Source of the DNA: Pontibacter silvestris
GTDB taxonomy: Bacteria; Bacteroidota; Bacteroidia; Cytophagales; Hymenobacteraceae
Assembly: GCF_020907275.1 (NCBI RefSeq)
Contig: NZ_JAJJWI010000004.1
Coordinates: 51,773-115,772, forward strand
DNA: 64,000 nt
Reading direction: 5' to 3'
Under the pieces are notes generated by a model, which did not search any database, was not told where the DNA came from, and saw only the letters and a list, made by a program, of their open reading frames with translations. The translations under genes and the position numbers were made by a program. Shown here piece after piece: positions 48,265 through 58,070 of the stretch; positions within the stretch are counted from its first letter, which is position 1; each line of letters begins with the position of its first letter.

Positions 48265-49392
48265 TTAACCAACAAACAGATCCAGCGTAATCTGGTCAGC
48301 CAGTAGCTTGCCTTTATCGGTTAGGTACAGTACTTCTTCCTTTATAGTAGCTAAGCCTTTATGTTGTAGTTCTTGTAGGTAACTGGCGTGCGTTATGCTT
48401 AGGTCTAGGTTATTATCGAGTCGAAGCTTGTTCAAATCGCAACCCCAGGTAGTACGGAGGCTGGTTAGCAGGTAATCATTAGCTTGGTCAGCGGGAGTTA
48501 ATGTTTCCAGCTCAAAGGGAACCTCGTTTTGCCGCAGGGCATCAATGTACTTCTTGTTGTTTGCTATGTTATGTTGCCTGGAGTTGCCGTTAAAAGAGTG
48601 CGCACTCGGGCCTACACCTAAATAGTGCACACCGCGCCAGTAGTTGCTGTTATGTTTAGATTCGTGGTCGGGCTGGCAGAAGTTGGAAATCTCGTACTGC
48701 ACAAAACCATGTTGCTGCATCTGTTTTAATAATATTTCGAACTGCTGTGCTGTAAACTCATCTTCGGCGGGTTTAAAAGCGCCTTTCTTACTCCAGCGTC
48801 CAAACACGGTATCGGGTTCTATAGTTAAAGCATAGCAGGAAACATGCTGCACTCCCAAAGAGAACAGTGTCTGAAGGTCTTGCTGCCATATATTGTGGTC
48901 AGGGGCAGGTATGCCATAGATCAAATCTACGGTGATATTATTGAAACCAGCAATTTGGGCATCCTGCACACAACGGAGGCTTTCTTCTGCGGAGTGAGCC
49001 CGGTTCATGAGGCGCAGGTGTGGCTCATGAAATGACTGTAACCCAATGCTCAGGCGGTTTACTCCTGCTTTCCGCAATTCCTGCAGTTTAGCTGGCGTTA
49101 GGTCATCCGGGTTGGCTTCTAAGGTAATTTCAGCATCATCCGAAACTATAAATAACTCTTTTACTGTTGCCAACAGCAGTTGGAGCTCATGTTGGTTTAG
49201 CAAAGAAGGAGTGCCTCCTCCAAAGTAAATGGTATGTACAGGTTGGTCTTGCAGGTAGCCTTTGCGCAGTTCTAGCTCCTGAATAATAGCTTGCACCATT
49301 TCCTCTTTAAGCCCCATAGAGGTGCTGAAGTGGAAATCGCAGTAGTAGCAAGCTTTCTTGCAGAATGGTATATGGAGGTAAATGCCAGCCAA
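48265..49392 (-). CDS. hemW: Radical SAM heme chaperone HemW
   Basis: A 375-residue radical SAM protein. The [4Fe-4S] motif is IPFCKKACYYCDF (C11, C15, C18; CxxxCxxC). Further family elements: YFGGGTPSLL, EITLEANPDDLT, RLSIGLQSFHEPHLRLMNRAHS, VDLIYGIP. HemW carries heme to apoproteins and is often misannotated as coproporphyrinogen oxidase HemN; it lacks HemN's longer N-terminus. Confidence 0.93.
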   Translation of the reverse strand: MAGIYLHIPFCKKACYYCDFHFSTSMGLKEEMVQAIIQELELRKGYLQDQPVHTIYFGGGTPSLLNQHELQLLLATVKELFIVSDDAEITLEANPDDLTPAKLQELRKAGVNRLSIGLQSFHEPHLRLMNRAHSAEESLRCVQDAQIAGFNNITVDLIYGIPAPDHNIWQQDLQTLFSLGVQHVSCYALTIEPDTVFGRWSKKGAFKPAEDEFTAQQFEILLKQMQQHGFVQYEISNFCQPDHESKHNSNYWRGVHYLGVGPSAHSFNGNSRQHNIANNKKYIDALRQNEVPFELETLTPADQANDYLLTSLRTTWGCDLNKLRLDNNLDLSITHASYLQELQHKGLATIKEEVLYLTDKGKLLADQITLDLFVG

Positions 49393-49554
49393 AGTAGTAA
49401 ATTAAGTTATGGTAGAAGCCGTTTAAGGTACAGGCTATAAAAAATTTAGTTATGGTTCAGGTATCTTTGCCTGCAGACTCAGTTTTAACATTCAAGCTGA
49501 TGAGCTGTATAGCTTTTATCTAACAATAAATTACCCGCAACAGATTCCTTACAA

Positions 49555-51330
49555 ATGTATAAAATCGCTGCCTTAGTTCTGTGCTTACTTTTGTGGCTGC
49601 CACTTGTGCAGGCGCAGGAAAAAGCACAGGTGCAAACGGCTCCTCCGGTACAGGCAAAGGTGGCTGTCAGAGTTTATACATCTAAAACTGATAAGCAGGT
49701 GCTCCGGCAGTATAACTACCACTCTGTGCTTCCTGACTCTACGGAGGCTCGGGAGGAAGTAAAGGCGCTGGTATATAAGCTACAACAGAATGCTTTTTTA
49801 TTAGCCTCTGCAGACAGCATGTATCTGCGCCGCGACACGCTCCACGTGAAACTACATATAGGACAACAGTTTGAGTGGGCGCAACTGCGGAATGGTAACT
49901 TAAGCGAGGGAGTGTTGATAGAGTCAGGGTTCCGGGAGAAGTTTTACCATAATACTCCTTTCAAACCAGCAGAGTATGTGCGTTTACAGGAGCGGATATT
50001 AAATTATGCTGAAAACAACGGTTATCCGTTTGCCTCGGTTTGGCTCGATTCCATCCAAATAAAGGATAATAAAATAGAAGCGGCACTGATGGTGGAGAAA
50101 GCCTTTGTCGTGACCTATGATTCGTTAGAGATAATGGGAGGTAGCAAAACAAAGGCTAAATTTTTAATGCGCTATTTACAGCTATTTCCGGGGCGGCCAT
50201 ACAACCACGAACAGGTGCTGGCATCGCAGCAGATGCTAACTACGTTGCCTTATATTAAAGTAACACGTCCGCCGCAGGTGCGCTTTGCCCGCGATAAGGC
50301 TCGTGTATATTATTTTTTAGAAGACAGGCAGGCTAACCAGTTGGATGGTATAATCGGCTTTCTCCCCGACCCTTCCCGTAGCGACAATAAATTACTTATA
50401 ACAGGAGAGGCAAATTTAAATATCAGGAACATTAGTGGCACAGGCAAAAGCCTGGGTATACAGTGGCGGCGCGTAAACAAGGGTTCAGTTATATTGAACG
50501 GAACATACCAGCACCCGAACCTGTTTGGTACTCCTTTCGAATTAGGGGGCAACTTCAGTTTGCTTAAACAGGATTCGTCGTTCATTACAGTACAGCCTAG
50601 GCTACAGTTCAGCTACAATACTTTGAGGTACGGCAAGTTTAGCGTCTTTAGTGAATGGCGTAATTCCCGTGTACTTTCAGCGGCAAATGCACAGAGCCTG
50701 CAAAATCTTGGTCTGGCCGATGCCCGCACCACAACTTATGGCTTTAGTTACCTCTGGAACAACCTGGACGATTTTTATTTCCCCCGCAGAGGACGGCGTG
50801 TGGAGCTGCAGTTAGCTGCAGGCACAAAAAAGCTGTTACGCAATCCTAACCTGGATAAAAGTTTCTACGATACTTTGCAGATGAACACAACGCAGTTAAG
50901 TTTGGCGGCACGGTTAGAAAACTTCTTTCGCCTTGGAAAGAACAGTGCCTTATTAGCAAGGCTTAGCGCAGAAGCTTTACTTAATGATCAGATCTTCCTC
51001 AACGACATGTATCGCTTAGGAGGACTTGCTTCTTTACGAGGATTTGATGAATACTTCTTCTATGCCTCTTCTTATGCGGTGGGTACCTTAGAGTATCGCT
51101 TATTTACGGCAGAAGATTCTTACGTGCTGTTGTTTTATGACCAGGGCTACTACCGAAGTGATTTAGAAACATTATTTGTACAGGAAATGCCTTTCGGTGT
51201 AGGAGGCGGCATCAGCTTTAGTACAGGAGCAGGTATATTTCAGCTAGTGTATTCATTAGGTAAGTCTGAACAACAGCCACTATCATTTAAATATTCTAAG
51301 ATTCATTTTGGAATAACCAGTAAATTTTAG
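49555..51330 (+). CDS. BamA/TamA-family outer-membrane protein
   Basis: A 591-residue Omp85-superfamily protein with a signal peptide (ending LVQAQ, about 21). At least one POTRA domain (DSLEIMGGSKTKAKFLMRYLQLFPGRPY, about residues 184-240) precedes a 16-strand-type barrel. The lid motif SLRGFDEYFF (LRGF) is near residue 495, and the terminal strand ends with Phe (FGITSKF). Shorter than BamA, so closer to TamA-like or a Bacteroidota-specific member. A TATCTTTG -7 element is at 49463-49470. Confidence 0.85.
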   Translation: MYKIAALVLCLLLWLPLVQAQEKAQVQTAPPVQAKVAVRVYTSKTDKQVLRQYNYHSVLPDSTEAREEVKALVYKLQQNAFLLASADSMYLRRDTLHVKLHIGQQFEWAQLRNGNLSEGVLIESGFREKFYHNTPFKPAEYVRLQERILNYAENNGYPFASVWLDSIQIKDNKIEAALMVEKAFVVTYDSLEIMGGSKTKAKFLMRYLQLFPGRPYNHEQVLASQQMLTTLPYIKVTRPPQVRFARDKARVYYFLEDRQANQLDGIIGFLPDPSRSDNKLLITGEANLNIRNISGTGKSLGIQWRRVNKGSVILNGTYQHPNLFGTPFELGGNFSLLKQDSSFITVQPRLQFSYNTLRYGKFSVFSEWRNSRVLSAANAQSLQNLGLADARTTTYGFSYLWNNLDDFYFPRRGRRVELQLAAGTKKLLRNPNLDKSFYDTLQMNTTQLSLAARLENFFRLGKNSALLARLSAEALLNDQIFLNDMYRLGGLASLRGFDEYFFYASSYAVGTLEYRLFTAEDSYVLLFYDQGYYRSDLETLFVQEMPFGVGGGISFSTGAGIFQLVYSLGKSEQQPLSFKYSKIHFGITSKF

Positions 51331-51368
51331 AAAATACAACCTTTTTTAAGGTTTTTTGTATACTAAGC

Positions 51369-51399
51369 TTGCATGGTAAATATTAATAGTATACTTTTG
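51369..51399 (+). promoter_or_regulatory. Promoter of initiator tRNA
   Basis: TTG at 51369-51371 and TACTTTTG at 51392-51399, 20 bp apart, matching the Bacteroidota consensus. Transcription would start just before the tRNA. Confidence 0.6.
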
Positions 51400-51413
51400 C
51401 ATCATAATAACAG

Positions 51414-51486
<73 letters not shown>

Positions 51487-51498
51487 CCTCAGATTAAG

Positions 51499-51534
51499 AT
51501 AAACCCTTGTAAACGATAGTTTGCAAGGGTTTAT
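51499..51534 (+). terminator. Terminator after tRNA-fMet
   Basis: ATAAACCCTTG / CAAGGGTTTAT (51499-51509, 51524-51534), perfect 11-bp stem with further inner pairing. Confidence 0.75.
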
Positions 51535-52300
51535 TGGCTTTATAGGGCGACCCTATCTTCTTTTCCAACTGTAAGTTTTCTTAGGAGAAATATCTGCAAA
51601 AAATAAAATATCTAAGTGTAGCAGAAAGCGCTTGTTATACTCTACTTTTCCCCTTTTTTAATTCGCTCAATGTATGGCTGTAGCCTAAAGGTGCTTTTGT
51701 AGGCATTCCCCTCTCTTGAGCTTCTCAACGGTGACTAACATGATGTCCTGCCGTTTTCCCGCAATTGCTGAGAAATGTAAATGTCATTTACCCCAGACCT
51801 TGAAAATCTATCGGAGGTGTAGACAATAGTTTTGTTACTGTCCTTTTGCGTCTTGAGGGCTGTTCTTCTCTTTAGCGAATACCTTGAAGCTATTCAGCTT
51901 ATTCATGGTTATATAATACATAGGAAACCCAAGTGGTGGGTACACTTACTTTTTGGGCAATGTCTTTCGCGAAGGCTTATCATTTTATGTGATGAAGGTT
52001 GTTCAATAGAATTTTAACTGTAATACATAATCTGCTTAATCGTTTAAATAATATTGGCTAAAAATTTTAGAGCACTGGTTGTGAAAGTTAACAGTAATGA
52101 ATTCTTAATAAGATACTTATCGCTACCATTAGAAATGCTCCCATAGTATTTCTTCTTTATACAAGAAGATTAATCGATTAAGCAGAATATAATAATGATT
52201 TTTGAGGAGCCGATTAATCTGTAACTATCCCAAGTGGCTACCGTTTAAATAGCGGTAACATTTTAATAGACAGCAAGTTATATATTTAAGTTATTTAGCT
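51535..52300. other. Long intergenic region with dispersed inverted repeat
   Basis: 766 bp without an acceptable gene. It holds a 12-bp inverted repeat TCTGCTTAATCG (52031-52042) / CGATTAAGCAGA (52175-52186) and, overlapping the second copy, the palindrome TTAATCGATTAA (52170-52181). A 61-codon ORF at 51832-52017 (TTG start) was not accepted. Confidence 0.5.
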
Positions 52301-53200
52301 ATGAATGAAAATGAAGAGAACCAGTCAACGATACAGAACCCATTAGATCAGTACCCTGATCAGCCCTTTCCAGAACAGCAACAGTCGGTGCCAGGAACAG
52401 AAATTGAAATGCAGCCGAAGCCTGATCATGGGGAGGATTCCTATAAAGGCTCTGGCAAGCTCAAGGGGCGCAAGGCCATCATTACTGGGGCTGACTCGGG
52501 TATCGGTCGGGCCGTGGCTATTGCTTTCGCCCGGGAAGGAGCGGATGTGCTTATTGCTTACCTGGAGGAGCATGAGGATGCCAAAGAGACTGCAAAGTAT
52601 GTGGAGGAAGCTGGGCAGAAAGCTGTTCTGGTATCCGGTGACATACGTGAGGAGGAGCACTGCAAGCAAATAATAAATCGTGCTGTAGAAGAGTTCGGCA
52701 GATTGGACATTCTGGTTAACAATGCAGCATTCCAGATGGTGCGCCAGTCGCTGCAGGAGGTTTCTACCGAGGAGTGGGACCGGACTTTCAAAACAAACAT
52801 TTACCCCATGTTTTTCCTGTGCAAGGCCGCAGAGCAGTATCTTAAGCCGGGGAACACAGTGGTGAACACCACCTCAGTGAATGCTTATAAGGCTCCCCCT
52901 ACGCTGGTGGCCTATTCCGCTACAAAAGCTGCTATTCAGAACTTTACGGCCAGTATGGGCCAGCTGTGGGCCGAGAAAGGTATCAGGGTCAATTGCGTGG
53001 CACCGGGGCCTATCTGGACACCGCTTATACCATCTACATTCCCATCTGAGAATATAAAGTCTTTCGGGCAGTCTGTGCCTATGAAGCGGGCTGGGCAGCC
53101 GGCTGAGCTAGCGCCTATCTATGTTTTGCTGGCTTCCCAGGACTCCAGCTATATGACGGGCTCTACCGTGCAGGTGACCGGAGGGTATCCTACTATTTAA
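52301..53200 (+). CDS. Short-chain dehydrogenase, GSP39-like
   Basis: A 299-residue SDR oxidoreductase with the N-terminal extension of the general-stress GSP39/YhdF group (NPLDQYPDQPFPEQQQSVPG and KPDHGEDSYKGSGKLKGR). Cofactor motif TGADSGIG (62-69), NNAA, active site YSATK near 205-209, and VAPGPIWTPLIPS. Known homologues are induced by general stress in Bacillus; the substrate is not known. Codon use is more GC-rich than surrounding genes. Confidence 0.92.
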   Translation: MNENEENQSTIQNPLDQYPDQPFPEQQQSVPGTEIEMQPKPDHGEDSYKGSGKLKGRKAIITGADSGIGRAVAIAFAREGADVLIAYLEEHEDAKETAKYVEEAGQKAVLVSGDIREEEHCKQIINRAVEEFGRLDILVNNAAFQMVRQSLQEVSTEEWDRTFKTNIYPMFFLCKAAEQYLKPGNTVVNTTSVNAYKAPPTLVAYSATKAAIQNFTASMGQLWAEKGIRVNCVAPGPIWTPLIPSTFPSENIKSFGQSVPMKRAGQPAELAPIYVLLASQDSSYMTGSTVQVTGGYPTI

Positions 53201-53313
53201 CCCTAAAGTAACTAATAGCTTTTTAATTGAAAATAGCTGTACCGGCAAAGCAAATGGAGTGCTTGCACACCTAATTGATCGAAGACAAAACAATCTTAAT
53301 TATAAGAAAGGAT

Positions 53314-54375
53314 ATGGAATGGTATCCCCTGAAACTAACAACTCCCGTCCGGAACCATGTGTTTGGAGGGCAGCATATACAAGAACACCTTGGCAAAAAG
53401 AATTTACAGCCCCGACCAGTTGCCGAAACCTGGGAGGTAAGTGATGTGGAAGGCAGCGGAGCCACTGTGAAAAACGGAGACCTTGCCGGCTGTACCCTCC
53501 GGGAACTGACCCTGGAGTACCCGGATGAAGTGGTGGGGCAAGGTTGGAAAGGGCCGCATTTTCCCCTATTGACTAAGTTTATCGACGGCTCCGGTATGCT
53601 GCCTGTGCACCTGCACGCGGATGATGAAACCGCCCGACGTAAGCATAAGCAGCCGAATGGCAAGACAGAGGCTTGGTACATGCTATGGGTGGCTCCTGGC
53701 ACCACTATTCTGGCTGGCGTAAAAGAGGGGATTACAAAAGATGAGCTGAGGGCTGCTCTGCTTCGCCAGGATTATGACGCGGTGATGTCCCGGGTGGAAG
53801 TGAAAATGGGAGACACGGTATACATGCCTGCGGGAGTACTGCACAGTTTCGGGCCTGATACCTTGATCTATGAGATTGAGCAGACCTCTAACATACAACA
53901 GACGGCGATGCCCTGGCAGATGGAAAATGGAGAGCCTTATCCTAAAGAAGAGTGGCATCAGAACATTGAGAACCTGTTGGATGAGATACACATGAAACCA
54001 CAGCCTAAGCCCCAGCCGGGACTGTTGATCAAAGATGGCGACAACCAGCGTCTTTTCTGCTGCGCCGGTCCTTACTTTGCTCTGGAGCGTTGGAAGCTCC
54101 AGAGCTCTTACAGGCACTCTTTCCAGGGAGCCCTGATCCTTTCAAACATTGGGGAGGGAACCGAGGTAAAATATAAAGGCGGCACTGAACAGCTTGGTAA
54201 GGCAGAGTCGCTTCTTCTTCCTGCTGCTTTGGGCGAAGTGGAAATCGCCGGTGGCGAGGTGCTGGTTGGTTACCTGCCTGACCTGGAGCGTGACGTAAAA
54301 GCTCCGTTACGTGCAGCAGGTTATGCAGAGGAGGAAATAGAGGGATTTGTGCATGAGCAGAGAGTATATGAATAG
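53314..54375 (+). CDS. Mannose-6-phosphate isomerase class I-like
   Basis: A 353-residue cupin-type PMI. The zinc site is in LPVHLHADDETARRKHKQPNGKTEAWY, the second metal His in VYMPAGVLHSFGP, and EIEQTSNIQQTAMPW follows. It interconverts mannose-6-P and fructose-6-P. I start at the ATG at 53314 (MEWYPLKLTTP), since the TTG at 53275 adds residues that do not fit. It is shorter than E. coli ManA (391) but usual for the bacterial group. Same strand and composition as the SDR before it. Confidence 0.87.
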   Translation: MEWYPLKLTTPVRNHVFGGQHIQEHLGKKNLQPRPVAETWEVSDVEGSGATVKNGDLAGCTLRELTLEYPDEVVGQGWKGPHFPLLTKFIDGSGMLPVHLHADDETARRKHKQPNGKTEAWYMLWVAPGTTILAGVKEGITKDELRAALLRQDYDAVMSRVEVKMGDTVYMPAGVLHSFGPDTLIYEIEQTSNIQQTAMPWQMENGEPYPKEEWHQNIENLLDEIHMKPQPKPQPGLLIKDGDNQRLFCCAGPYFALERWKLQSSYRHSFQGALILSNIGEGTEVKYKGGTEQLGKAESLLLPAALGEVEIAGGEVLVGYLPDLERDVKAPLRAAGYAEEEIEGFVHEQRVYE

Positions 54376-54433
54376 AATTACAGGGGGCGGTACTTTTAAC
54401 CACTTTTCTGACTTACCTTAATTAGATATAATC

Positions 54434-55252
54434 ATGTCTCACATTACAACTAACGACGGTGTCCAGCTTTATTATGAGGAGGCCGGAGAAGGACGGCCGC
54501 TGATGATGATTCACGGCTGGACCTTCAGTGGCCGCTTCTTTGCCCGGAATGTTCCAGTGCTTGCCAAACACGCACGTGTCATTACAGTCGACTTGCGTGA
54601 CCACGGCCGGTCGGGCAAGCCCGGTCATGGCTATCGTGTCGCCCGCCTCGCTGCAGACCTGCGAGACCTGCTCATCGCATTGGATTTGCAGGACACGGTG
54701 CTGCTGGGGTGGTCACTCGGAGCACCGGTCATCTGGTGTTACATGGAGCTGTACGGGCAGGAGCATGTGGCGGCAGCCGTGTTTGTGCAGCAGTCGCCGC
54801 GGCAATACTTTACCCCCGACTGGAAGCTCGGTCACAACAAGTGCTACGATGCTGAGACGCTTGCAACGATTATTGCGCAGCTCCAAAATGTTCCGGAAAA
54901 GTATGATGAGCAGAATCTCGTCAACTGTATGGAGCAGCAGCCATCGGAGGAAGAACGAAAAATGCTGCTGGACGAAATGGCAATGTCTCCGGTGGATGCT
55001 CGTATTCACATTATGGCAGACCATACTGTAAAGGATTGGCGTGACCTGCTGCTTCATCTTAATCTGCCTGCGTTGATGCTGGTTGCGCGTCAGGATAGTG
55101 TCTTCCCGCCGGAAGGCCCGGCATGGGTTGGCGAGCACATGCCAAATGCCTCAAATGTATTTTTCGAGGAGAGCAGCCACATGCTTTTTCATGACGAGCC
55201 GGAGAAGTTTGAGCAGGTCGTGTCTGGCTTCCTGGCGCGTATCTGGTCGTGA
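54434..55252 (+). CDS. Alpha/beta hydrolase
   Basis: A 272-residue alpha/beta-hydrolase-fold enzyme. Oxyanion MIHGWTF, nucleophile GWSLGAP (S94), acid in ARQDSVFPPEGP (about D218) and His in ESSHMLFHDEP (about 244). Similar to non-heme haloperoxidase/esterase-type hydrolases; substrate unknown. Base composition and codon use (many GCC, CTC and CGC codons) are markedly richer in GC than host genes, which suggests transfer. Confidence 0.9.
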   Translation: MSHITTNDGVQLYYEEAGEGRPLMMIHGWTFSGRFFARNVPVLAKHARVITVDLRDHGRSGKPGHGYRVARLAADLRDLLIALDLQDTVLLGWSLGAPVIWCYMELYGQEHVAAAVFVQQSPRQYFTPDWKLGHNKCYDAETLATIIAQLQNVPEKYDEQNLVNCMEQQPSEEERKMLLDEMAMSPVDARIHIMADHTVKDWRDLLLHLNLPALMLVARQDSVFPPEGPAWVGEHMPNASNVFFEESSHMLFHDEPEKFEQVVSGFLARIWS

Positions 55253-55501
55253 GGTGCGATGTTTTAACGCCGTGGGGCCTGTTGGCTTCTGCGGTTAATA
55301 AGTTACCACAATTGTTTTAAACAAGATGACGAAAAAGAAAGCCACTACATTACTATAGGTGAGATGCTGCAACATATCAGTAATAACAGCTGCAACAAAG
55401 ATAGCAGCAGCTTTGTATGGCATCCCAGACCCCAGCTAGCAAAAGTTAAGCTTCAGGTACTATACTGCGAAATTTCATAACAACGGATGTTTCCCAATAC
55501 T

Positions 55502-57526
55502 TTAAGAAACTGCCTGTAATGTACAGCTTGCTGTTGCTGTTAAAGTCTGCTTTTGTTCCTGAACACCTTCAAAATCTGCCTTCGGCAAGGTAACAGTAAA
55601 GACACTGCCTTTGCCTTCCTCGCTCTCGATAGCTATGCTCCCATGGAGGCTTTCAACAAACTCCTTGCAAAGCATTAGCCCCAGCCCTGTTCCTTTTTCT
55701 TTGGCAGTGCCGAGGGTTGTATAGCGCTGATCTGTAAAAAGCTTCGGGATATTGATTTCCGAAATACCTTTTCCGTAATCGCATACGGCTAATGTTACTC
55801 CGGTTTCGGAAGCTCTGGCCTTTACCATAACTTCCCCACCTTCATAAGAGAACTTGATAGCGTTCATCAATAGGTTGCGCAGCACAAAACTTAGTCTTTC
55901 TTTGTCGGCAAGGGCAACTACATGCGGCTCTACCTCCTGAGTCAGCTTTATGCTCTTCGCCTCGGCATGAGCGGCGGCTACCTGCATATTTTCGTCTATG
56001 ACCGGGAGTAGTTCAAGCGGTTGCAGTTGTAGGGTGTTGGCTTCCATCTGCGCTTTGGACCACACCAACAGGTTATTAAGCATGTTAAGCGATACATCCA
56101 TGTCTTTACTCAGCAAGCCGAAGATGTGCGTCACGTCTCTTTCGGACAAATTCTTTTGCTGCACCAAGCTAAGGATAGCCTTCACCGAAAGGAACGGTCC
56201 TCTCAAATCATGCGAGATAATGGTAAAAATCTTATTTTTAAAGAGGCTGTGCTTTTCCAGTTGCTCGTTCTGCATTTTAAGAATTCTGGATTGAGAAACA
56301 ATTTCATCTTTCTGCCGCCCAATTTTCACGTTCTTTGCCTGCACATCACTGTTAACCTCCTTCAGTTTTAGGTGTGCTTCCTTTAAGCGTTTCCTGCTGA
56401 AGAATAGCACCAGCACTAAACCCACCATCAGGAAAAGGATTATAATGCTAGCGGCTAAAATCACCCGCTGATGCCGCATAGCTGTTGCATGGCCTACCTT
56501 CTCAGCTTTTAGCTTTTGGTTCTCCAGTTCCTTTTTTTCAGTTTCATATTTAGCCGTTGTTTCGGCTTCTATTCGTTTCTGATTCTCTAAATCCAGCATG
56601 CCGTTGTGCTCTATGTAAGCGGTGCTGTACTTGTAAGCCTGCTTATAATCCTGCAGGCTGGCATAAATCTGATGCAGTAGCTGAGCAGACTCCGATAGCT
56701 TTTTACTGGACCCTGTTTCCAGTGCCATCTTATAGCTTCGCTTACCATACTTTAATGCCTCCTGCTGCTTTCCCGTGGCCAGGTAAAGCTTAGATATGCC
56801 TTTTAAGGTAGTTACCTGGATCATCTTATTCTGAATCTCCTCATTTATGCGCAAAGCTTGAAAGAGGTAAGGCAATCCATTTGCAGGATTATCCAGGTAA
56901 AGATGCAGATCTCCTACATTAAGCAAGGCTACACCAAGCAATCGTTTATCACCCAATTCCTCCTGCAGTTTTACTGCCTTCTGAAAGTAACGTAGAGCAA
57001 GTTTGTATTCTTTTTTAGCTTGGTATAAAACGCCTATACTGTTACAGGCTCTGGCTAGCCCGTACTTGTAGTTAACCTTTTTGGCATACGCAGCTGCGTT
57101 ACCACAGTACCTGAAGGCCCGTTCCACATCATTCATCTTGTGGTAAATAATGCCTAGCCCTAAATACGAATCTGCTAAGATGGTTGTGTCGGCGATTTGT
57201 TCTCCTATTTTTAAGGCATCAAAGTGAGAATTCAGCGCCATATCGTAGTTGCCCATAATAAGGAGGGAATTCCCTGTCAGATTCAGGGCTTTTGCCTCTC
57301 CTTTAGGGAAATTGATTTTTGCGGCTAACGCCCTGGCAGATGAGGCATACTCATCAGCCTTTTTTGCATCGGTAAGAACGTATTGCTTACTTAACTTACA
57401 ATAAAGTTCAACTTTGGAGGTATCGTTTGCTGCTTTAGAAAGCGCAAAATCAAGGCTATCTGTGAGCTTGTTCTGTGCCTGTAAACTTCCAGACAAGAGC
57501 ATAAGCACCAGCAACAATCTTTTCAT
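55502..57526 (-). CDS. TPR sensor histidine kinase
   Basis: A 674-residue membrane kinase. Signal peptide (1-17), a periplasmic domain of TPR repeats (about 30-310), a coiled segment, one transmembrane helix (VILAASIIILFLMVGLVLVLF, near 355-377), HisKA with FTIISHDLRGPFLSVKAIL (phospho-His near 437), and a HATPase domain (NLLMNAIKFSYEG, CDYGKGISE, GTGLGLMLCKEF). No response regulator next to it, so the partner is encoded elsewhere. TPR-HK proteins are common in Bacteroidota. Confidence 0.93.
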   Translation of the reverse strand: MKRLLLVLMLLSGSLQAQNKLTDSLDFALSKAANDTSKVELYCKLSKQYVLTDAKKADEYASSARALAAKINFPKGEAKALNLTGNSLLIMGNYDMALNSHFDALKIGEQIADTTILADSYLGLGIIYHKMNDVERAFRYCGNAAAYAKKVNYKYGLARACNSIGVLYQAKKEYKLALRYFQKAVKLQEELGDKRLLGVALLNVGDLHLYLDNPANGLPYLFQALRINEEIQNKMIQVTTLKGISKLYLATGKQQEALKYGKRSYKMALETGSSKKLSESAQLLHQIYASLQDYKQAYKYSTAYIEHNGMLDLENQKRIEAETTAKYETEKKELENQKLKAEKVGHATAMRHQRVILAASIIILFLMVGLVLVLFFSRKRLKEAHLKLKEVNSDVQAKNVKIGRQKDEIVSQSRILKMQNEQLEKHSLFKNKIFTIISHDLRGPFLSVKAILSLVQQKNLSERDVTHIFGLLSKDMDVSLNMLNNLLVWSKAQMEANTLQLQPLELLPVIDENMQVAAAHAEAKSIKLTQEVEPHVVALADKERLSFVLRNLLMNAIKFSYEGGEVMVKARASETGVTLAVCDYGKGISEINIPKLFTDQRYTTLGTAKEKGTGLGLMLCKEFVESLHGSIAIESEEGKGSVFTVTLPKADFEGVQEQKQTLTATASCTLQAVS

Positions 57527-58070
57527 CTCTTCTTAATTTGCGGCTCTGGTCTTGAAAAGATATACCGCTGAAAGTACAATTAACAAGAGGTAAATATAAG
57601 GGAATTATTATTTACTTAAAAGTTATAAATGTTGCTGACTAACAAGTAAATGTGATCTTAATTTAGTAACCAATTAAAAGAGCCGCTTTTAATTAATTTA
57701 TGATATTCAACGCTGAGGACAATAACTATAAAAGCATTTTAACCCCTCCTTTCCTTCGTAAAAGGATATCAATTACACCACTAGCACAGTAACATTAATA
57801 TGTTAGTGGTGAGTTTACAACAAAAATAAACATCTCCTCTAAGTGCCATAAACGCAGGATAACTTTAAGCAAAGCGCTTAAACTTTAAGTTGAAAATATG
57901 GCTCCTGATCAAAAGTCTGTACAGCCACTTAAATCAGCTTAGCAACAACACGCATAGCTACTATCAGGTACAGTATCGGCATTTTGTTAAGTACGGGATC
58001 ATATTTATTATTATGAAATCACCCGACACAGCATCTAGAGCTATCCTCTGCCTTTATTGAATATAAGATT
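57527..58070. other. Intergenic region before IS1
   Basis: 544 bp between the kinase and the IS1 element. Nothing recognised beyond a short inverted CACCACTA / TAGTGGTG (about 57777-57815). It may contain the original 3' trailer of the DUF4402 operon. Confidence 0.4.
58064..58070. repeat. IS1 target-site duplication, left copy
   Basis: TAAGATT immediately before the left end; the right copy is at 58846-58852. Confidence 0.75.

Noticed and set aside
51832..52017. 61-codon ORF after the tRNA with TTG start
   Set aside because: No hydrophobic or domain pattern that makes sense, atypical amino acids (many W, C, L) and no supporting promoter or terminator.
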